NCBI GenBank assembly: GCA_022605955.1
Contig: JAKCOZ010000001.1
Span: 15,058,146 to 15,122,145 of the forward strand
DNA: 64,000 bases
Source: Rallus limicola
Lineage: Eukaryota; Chordata; Aves; Gruiformes; Rallidae
Reading direction: 5' to 3'
Under the pieces are notes generated by a model. The model was given only the letters and a program-made list of their open reading frames with translations, was not told the origin of the DNA and ran no database searches. The translations under genes were made by a program, and so were the position numbers. This document shows positions 37,152 to 64,000 of the stretch, piece after piece. Numbering within the stretch: position 1 is the first letter of the stretch; each line of letters opens with the position of its first letter.

Positions 37152-37164
37152 TTCTAGAACATTC
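37152..37164 (+). promoter_or_regulatory. ST13: Heat-shock element, three perfect units
   Basis: TTCTAGAACATTC contains TTC, GAA and TTC at exact 5-base spacing, a perfect nTTCnnGAAnnTTCn array for an HSF1 trimer. It is 182 bp upstream of the ST13 ATG. ST13 encodes an Hsc70 co-chaperone, which makes the site plausible. Function is inferred from sequence only. Confidence 0.65.
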
Positions 37165-37182
37165 CCACCGTTGTGCGGCGAC

Positions 37183-37263
37183 GGGGCGGGACCAAGCCTC
37201 GGGGAAGGGATGTGGGCGTGTCCCGGTAGGAGGGGGGCGGGGTCCCGAGGGGGCGGGGCGGGC
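37183..37263 (+). promoter_or_regulatory. ST13: Cluster of GC boxes (Sp1-type)
   Basis: GGGGCGGGAC at 37183, GGGGCGGGG at 37234 and a double GGGGGCGGGGCGGGC at 37249-37263, all within 165 bp upstream of the ST13 start codon. Confidence 0.65.
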
Positions 37264-37275
37264 TGGAAGCTTCCA
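37264..37275. promoter_or_regulatory. ST13: 12-bp palindrome with a two-unit heat-shock motif
   Basis: TGGAAGCTTCCA is a perfect palindrome containing GAAnnTTC, the head-to-head pair of heat-shock pentamers. It lies 71 bp upstream of the ST13 ATG and could alternatively fall in the 5' UTR. Confidence 0.4.
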
Positions 37276-37345
37276 CGGCGCCGCGCGGCGGTTGGGCAGG
37301 GAAGCGAGTTCGGTTGAGCTGTGCCCGCCTGCCGGCTGCTCCGCC

Positions 37346-58945
<21,600 letters not shown>

Positions 58946-59008
58946 AATCCCTGATTCTCAGAAATCATATCTGAATGGGAAGGATTGGATTTGGCTAACC
59001 AGTGTTGC

Positions 59009-59014
59009 AATAAA
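59009..59014 (+). terminator. ST13: Proximal ST13 polyadenylation signal
   Basis: AATAAA 64 bases after the stop codon; would give a very short 3' UTR. Confidence 0.5.
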
Positions 59015-60325
59015 ACAAACCATTGTACCTCTGATCTTCTTAAGAGGAGAAATGGGGTGTTGTAAGGAGAACTGCTCTCTATCCCCAAGCATTGACTTTA
59101 TTCAGTGATTGGTTTACAACACTCAAATTATATTCAGATGACCTAGTTTGAACCATCCCTCCTTGTCCAAGAGTTGCAGCGTTTTATCCTAAGTGTTACA
59201 GATAATTTCTTTTCAGTGAGTGCTCCTGTAAGAAACAGTAATCTTCCAGGAATGTAAGATGATAACCTGCTGTTGTATTGTTTTGGATTTTGGTTTTTTC
59301 ATTATTCTATGTAAGCAAAGGGCAAGGAATTTTGAACAGTTGAAGTTTGTCTTAATCTTCTTAAGACAAAAAAGTTGGCCTAGTCACATACATAGCAAAG
59401 GTGGGACAAGTCTGAAGAATTAACTGGATAAAGGAATTGTCTACAAATACAAGTCCTTATGATGTTGGGTTTTTTTTTAATGGGTGACTGATTATATAGC
59501 TATTAATTACCCATATAACCATGCTAGCTAGTTACACACTGGAACTTCTGACAATACTGCAAATAATGTAATATTTTGATCTCCACAACTGTGTAGCAAA
59601 GGCACAGCCCTGTCCTTTACACAACCTGGCATGAAGTACGTATTGCAGCGGCCACAGAGGTTTTGTTACTTGCTCAATTCTTGTCCAGCACCTTTATGTA
59701 ATATTTTATTTGTCAGTTTGGGTATGGGAGAGCAGCTTGCTGTCTGTGCTTGCACTCCTGTCCTTTCCCAGTTGGCAGGTCCTCTGCTGGTTGCACTCGC
59801 CCTTCCTTGGGGCTTTGCTTACCAGGTTTCATCTATTTGGAAACTTTAGGGAAGGAGTCTTGTTCCCATCACTACCTCTGTCCCATTGTATCCAAGCCAT
59901 CCAGAACATGTAAATACAGTTACAAATCAGTGAAGGGGAAAATAACCTACAAAATTGCAACTCTGGGTTCTGAGTCTGTCTAAGTCTTCAATGCTTATTG
60001 ATTAGAATTTCTTGGCCAAAGTCCTGCTGTCTGTTTTAGAGGTGATGACTCTTCCTTCACCACATACTGTAGTCTTCCATCTTTACTTGTATCTTTTTTT
60101 TTTAAACAAAGAAACAAAAAACCAAAACCCAACCAAACACACAAAACAACCCGAACAAAATAAAAAGCTGTAGTTATGGTTTCATACCTCTGTGTTTTGA
60201 GGCTTGTGCTATGGAGGAAAAGGTGAGGTAATGGGAGGAGGCAGAACGTTCTAGCTTGTGGCTTAACAGCATGGGTGTCCTTGAAGCAGTGTCTGTGTTG
60301 ATGATGTTCAGTTGATTTGTCTACC

Positions 60326-60331
60326 AATAAA
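60326..60331 (+). terminator. ST13: ST13 distal polyadenylation signal
   Basis: CCAATAAAGACAGTTGTTGC, a canonical signal followed within 30 bases by a T/G-rich stretch (TTGTTGCTTCTGTTTGTCTT). This is the best-formed poly(A) site of the series. Confidence 0.6.
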
Positions 60332-60480
60332 GACAGTTGTTGCTTCTGTTTGTCTTGGCTAAAACATTATCTTTCTGTGGAAATATGACCATAGTTACCT
60401 GTTCACCACTTGAATCTCAACACTCATGTTACTCTTTTGTAAATCTGTATCTTAAGCCATAACTGATGTTGCCATGTTTA

Positions 60481-60652
60481 AATAAATCTGGAAGTGTGTA
60501 GGAACTCAACAGTTGCAAAAAATAAATCCCCCAACTGCTTTTTCTCATACTAATCACCCTGCGGAAAGAAATGTGAATCTTTTTGCTTGAGAAATCTAGT
60601 TCTGAATACTCCTCTTAGCCTTTAAAAATAAAGTATGGTTTTGAAAAATAAA
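60481..60652 (+). terminator. ST13: Cluster of four further AATAAA signals
   Basis: AATAAA occurs at 60481, 60521, 60627 and 60647; the last is followed by TTTTTGGGTTTGTGTAA. They may serve as alternative ST13 3' ends. Confidence 0.45.
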
Positions 60653-60670
60653 GCTTTTTGGGTTTGTGTA

Positions 60671-63600
60671 ACTTTCTGATAAAACCTATTTTGTTTAGAT
60701 TGAATAGGGAAGTGCTTCAGTTAAACTGTATGTGTAACTCACAATTTAAAGTGAACCAAAATGTTTGTCTTCATGACCAAACGGACTTGAGTTAGGACTG
60801 AGTGTTGCTGTGTGCTTGGCTCTCTCATGCTCTTGATCTCCCATTGCTGATACTTGAAGTGGGTCACTCCTGAGCATAGGCTGAAACCTGACTTCATTCA
60901 GGCTGGTGCATATGTGCTGTGGTTTAATTAGAGCATCTGGAGTGTAGATGAATCCCTACAGTTTCCTGTTTCTCCATCTTAGCTGTTTGTCTCTCTACCC
61001 ACGACTAGTCGAAAGTAGGAAATTACCCCTAGCTAGTAGAAATGGTTGTATTTGTGTCCTGCCTGCTTGCTTACACATCACTTGCCCTTTAGAGCTGGCT
61101 GACTCAAAAATATTCTCCCTGATTTTGGCAGTAGCATTGTCCATCTAGTTGAATTCTTGTGATCCTTTGGGGCTGTGCATCCCATGATTCCCTTGGGGTT
61201 TTGTTTTTAATGTTTTTCCAGTAAGTTAATTGAGATGTCTGGACCTCACCTGTTCCCAAAGTTAATGTGGTCATCTAAGAAGCCAAACTGGTTTGAACAG
61301 AAGGGCAAGTGCAGAATGTTAACTGGCGAGTTCCAAATGTGGGACACATTTACTGTGTGCGGAAGGTATTCAGTGCCTGCTCCAGTATTTATTGGCAGCT
61401 CCTTCAGGTTACTTGTTTCCACTGCAGCAGGGTGATGGGGTGGTTGTTGCAAATAAAGTGGCAGTAACTAACTTAGCTGGCAATTTGACTCTACGCTTGA
61501 GCTGCCAGCATGCTTTACCTAGCAGAGCATGGTGCCTGAGGTGCTGCACCAGGTTGAGGTGTGCATCCAGTCCCACAGGTTGGATGACCTGGTCTCCCAG
61601 AGTGTGATGATAGACCTGCAGGTGGTACAGTCATAGCCTTGTTATCATGTGTGTGAAGCCTGAGAGATTTGCCTGTCATCTGAGGCTCAACTGTTGCCCC
61701 GTGGAAAAATAGGAAATGTCATGTGAGATGCCACTTCTCACTACTGTTTCACAGTAAGCCCTGTTGCGTAGTAGTGGGGGAAATCCAGGGCTTGGTGCCT
61801 TCACCTGAATGGTTTTGAAAATGTCTGTTGTTTCTGAGTTGGGCTGTGAGCTATTTATTAAAGTGGCTTGGTTTGTTTCTTGGGAGACAGTCATCAGAGG
61901 GGCAGGAAACACTCTGGCAAAGTTCGATGAAGACAGGTGGAACAAGACTGGGCAGAGCAGTGATTGACCAGAGACAGGATGGGTCAACAAGTATTAAAAA
62001 GCCATGTAAAGGTAAAACCAAGTGGTAGAAACAGCTTGTTGCTAGTGGCCAGCAGGAGTATCTGTAGAATAAAATACCTGTCTTTAAATGCTACTTTGTT
62101 TTTCTTGCTACCTTCAGGACCTTTGCGTAATGCCCCTACGAGCGTGCTCTCAGGTATACCTATGTACCACTCCTCTGAGGTGTAAGAGCAACCAACACTG
62201 TTACAAGCACTTGTAGCAACTGCTGTCTGAGCAGATTCCTTCATCCAAAAGGATGGGAGGTTGTGGTCCGAGCCAGGTCAGCTTTGTCATCTACCTTCCT
62301 GTGGGGCATGGCATGCTTGTGACTGGAAGTGTTTGGAGCCCCTCTGAAATCCCAAAGGGCACCTAGGCTGAGGGAATTGCAGTGCTTTCAGGGTTGTAGG
62401 GCAAGCAGGTTGTTGTAGTGGTAGAGGCTGGGAGGTTTTTCCTTTCGCAGGCTGCAGGGTGTTAGTAAGGGAGTGGATTGGCATCCTTCAGCAGGAGGCT
62501 GATTCACGAGGAAAACAGTAGCAGTGATTTGTCTAGAGAAGGGTGTCTTGTGAACCTTAATGACAGCATTGCACAGGTGGGCCTCAAGCTTATTTCGAAC
62601 AACAGGATGAGGGCAGCAATGTAGGAAAGTAACTGGATTATCTAAGAGCTGAAGTGGAGTAAAATCGGCAACTTCCAATGGGGTGCAGAGACCGCTACAA
62701 TGAGTACTACACAAGAAGTCATAGGATGTCAGTAGCATGCTATAAGCAAATGCAAATACAGGGGAAGCAGCAACATGTGACAAGTGAAGTAGCTCAGGTG
62801 GTGTTTGGTGGATCTGTGCTATGGAGCTACAAAAAAAATCAAGTGACTGGGCAACAAATAGTTGATCATCTTGAAAATCAGGGCTTAGGTAAGTCATATT
62901 CTCCTTGTGTGGTCCTCATAAACAAGAACTTTGTGAGACAAACGTTCCTTCACCCCGCTGACTGGAGGTCCTCTTGATGTAAATACAAAGGACTTTCCCG
63001 TAAATCTGAATCTTGATGACTAATCAAATCAAGATGCTAAGTTCTAATCTTGCTAATGAAGTGTAATTACTGTACCTGTCTTTGATGTACAAATATGCTC
63101 TTGAAATGTATGTTCTAGATGGACGGTCTCAGACAAGCTTGAGATCTTTACAATAAATGTGTTTTGCAGAATGTGCTATGACTCCTTTTGTTTAATAAGC
63201 GGGTAACCACCTTTGGCACCTCTATTGCTGCACACTTTTACTAAACCCAGGATTTTTCTCGATACACAAATATTTCAGTGGCTACAAAGAATACAAGTTC
63301 TATGTGTAAAGAAATTAAATGTGAAAGATTACAGGATTGGGGGTAGCAGTTTATCTTGGAATGTATTCCTAAAGTACAGCAGCTGAAGCTGTCAGATGAT
63401 GAGTATAACTTGCATAGAACAAAGGTATTCAGGAAGACAAGGTGCTTATTTGTGAAATATTAAGTAAATAATAAGGGGGTGAGGTCTAAATCTGGTAGTA
63501 GTAAAGGGAATTCTGTTATTTAAACTTTTTGTTTTCTAAATCTAGTGTTCTCACTTTGGAGAGTAAGAGTTTCTGGAAATTAGTGTGCATTTTGCATTTC

Positions 63601-64000
63601 AGAAAGCAAAGTATCAAAGCAAAAAATGAGAGCAGTCACCTAACAACCAGTGCAGCGTTTAATAAAATTAGCTTTTAAAATAGGCTGAAGGTACAAGGTA
63701 TTAGGAAGTCTTCAGAATTAGATGGAAAAATATCAAGGTATGTTGAGAACAAAGTGGCTGAGCTGCTGTCAACTGCACTGCCTCCCACTACAGAATACTC
63801 ATGCTGAAGCTCAGCCACCAGTGTCTAGTTCTCATCTGGAAAAGCACCAAGTGCCACCTGTGCATTCTTATTTCAGATTTTTAAAAATGGATCAAAAAGG
63901 GTGGTTTATGGCTAACAATTTACAAGGAAAAATGAATGCAGCTGCTCTAAAGAAGACTTGTTCTAGCTTTTCTGTGTGTTACTCTGCAATAAAGAAAAGT
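60671..64000. other. Intergenic or unannotated, no gene recognised
   Basis: By mammalian synteny the next gene would be SLC25A17 on the plus strand, but none of its carrier-family motifs (PX[DE]XX[KR]) is visible here. Overlapping open frames of 169 codons (minus, 62388-62897) and 99 codons (plus, 62678-62977) are of unknown origin. AATAAA lies at 63152-63157 and again at 63988-63993. Confidence 0.5.
63152..63157 (+). terminator. Orphan polyadenylation signal
   Basis: ACAATAAATGTGTTTTGCAG: AATAAA with a following GT-rich stretch, about 2.5 kb beyond the ST13 signals. It could end an unknown plus-strand transcript or a long ST13 read-through form. Confidence 0.35.

Larger units (their letters stand above)
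36842..37345. promoter_or_regulatory. Bidirectional promoter between XPNPEP3 and ST13
   Basis: The two start codons face away from each other across 504 bp of CpG-rich DNA without a TATA box at a typical spot. It holds a CCAAT box at 36989-36993, the word CAATGAGC twice (36947-36954 and 36990-36997), GC boxes at 37183-37263 and two heat-shock-type motifs. Transcription starts are not visible in sequence, so both 5' UTR lengths are unknown. Confidence 0.85.
58946..60670 (+). other. ST13: Probable ST13 3' UTR
   Basis: Runs from the stop codon to the last of the clustered poly(A) signals. It includes an A/C-rich low-complexity tract at about 60100-60165. Open frames here are not coding. A length near 1.7 kb fits the long 3' UTR known for vertebrate ST13, and the true end is not visible. 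Confidence 0.6.

Noticed and set aside
60671..64000. First exon of SLC25A17, expected next by synteny
   Set aside because: No ATG followed by a mitochondrial-carrier N-terminus and no carrier signature on the plus strand; the gene presumably begins beyond the right end.

Overview
The window comes from a vertebrate nuclear genome, almost certainly a bird. Genes are split by GT-AG introns. The dispersed repeats are CR1 LINE fragments in both orientations plus several solo long terminal repeats of a related avian endogenous-retrovirus type, and no mammalian SINEs are visible. The species cannot be fixed from the sequence alone; the repeat mix looks neoavian.

Two complete protein-coding genes are present, arranged head to head. 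On the minus strand, 21518-36841 carries XPNPEP3 (mitochondrial X-prolyl aminopeptidase 3), reconstructed here as 10 coding exons and 507 residues with all six expected metal-ligand/catalytic residues. On the plus strand, 37346-58945 carries ST13 (Hip, Hsc70-interacting protein), reconstructed as 12 coding exons and 353 residues. Every intron in both models begins GT and ends AG, and the reading phases close exactly. The start codons are 504 bp apart across a CpG-rich bidirectional promoter with GC boxes, a CCAAT box and, on the ST13 side, a perfect three-unit heat-shock element. The gene order matches the mammalian XPNPEP3-ST13 neighbourhood.

Region by region: 1-234 is a GC-rich edge that may belong to the next gene's CpG island (RBX1 is expected there by synteny, not proven). 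235-21018 is intergenic with no supportable gene; it holds a CR1 fragment, a 1.17-kb solo LTR with a 5-bp target duplication, an old A/T-rich repeat and one copy of a C-rich dispersed repeat. 21019-36841 is XPNPEP3, with an LTR and the second C-rich repeat copy in intron 8. 36500-38260 is the CpG island, including a strong 41-bp-arm hairpin in ST13 intron 1. 38261-58945 is the rest of ST13, with CR1 pieces in introns 1 and 11 and LTRs in introns 7, 8 and 10. 58946-60670 is the ST13 3' UTR with several poly(A) signals. 60671-64000 is intergenic or unannotated, with one isolated poly(A) signal.

The two genes do not share a pathway. XPNPEP3 trims N-termini of imported mitochondrial proteins, and Hip is a cytosolic Hsc70 co-chaperone. 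Both belong broadly to protein maturation and quality control, and their shared promoter could co-express them. No novel protein system was found. The best leads are regulatory and structural: the heat-shock element, the intronic hairpin, the unrecognised C-rich repeat family and the shortened glycine-rich segment of ST13.
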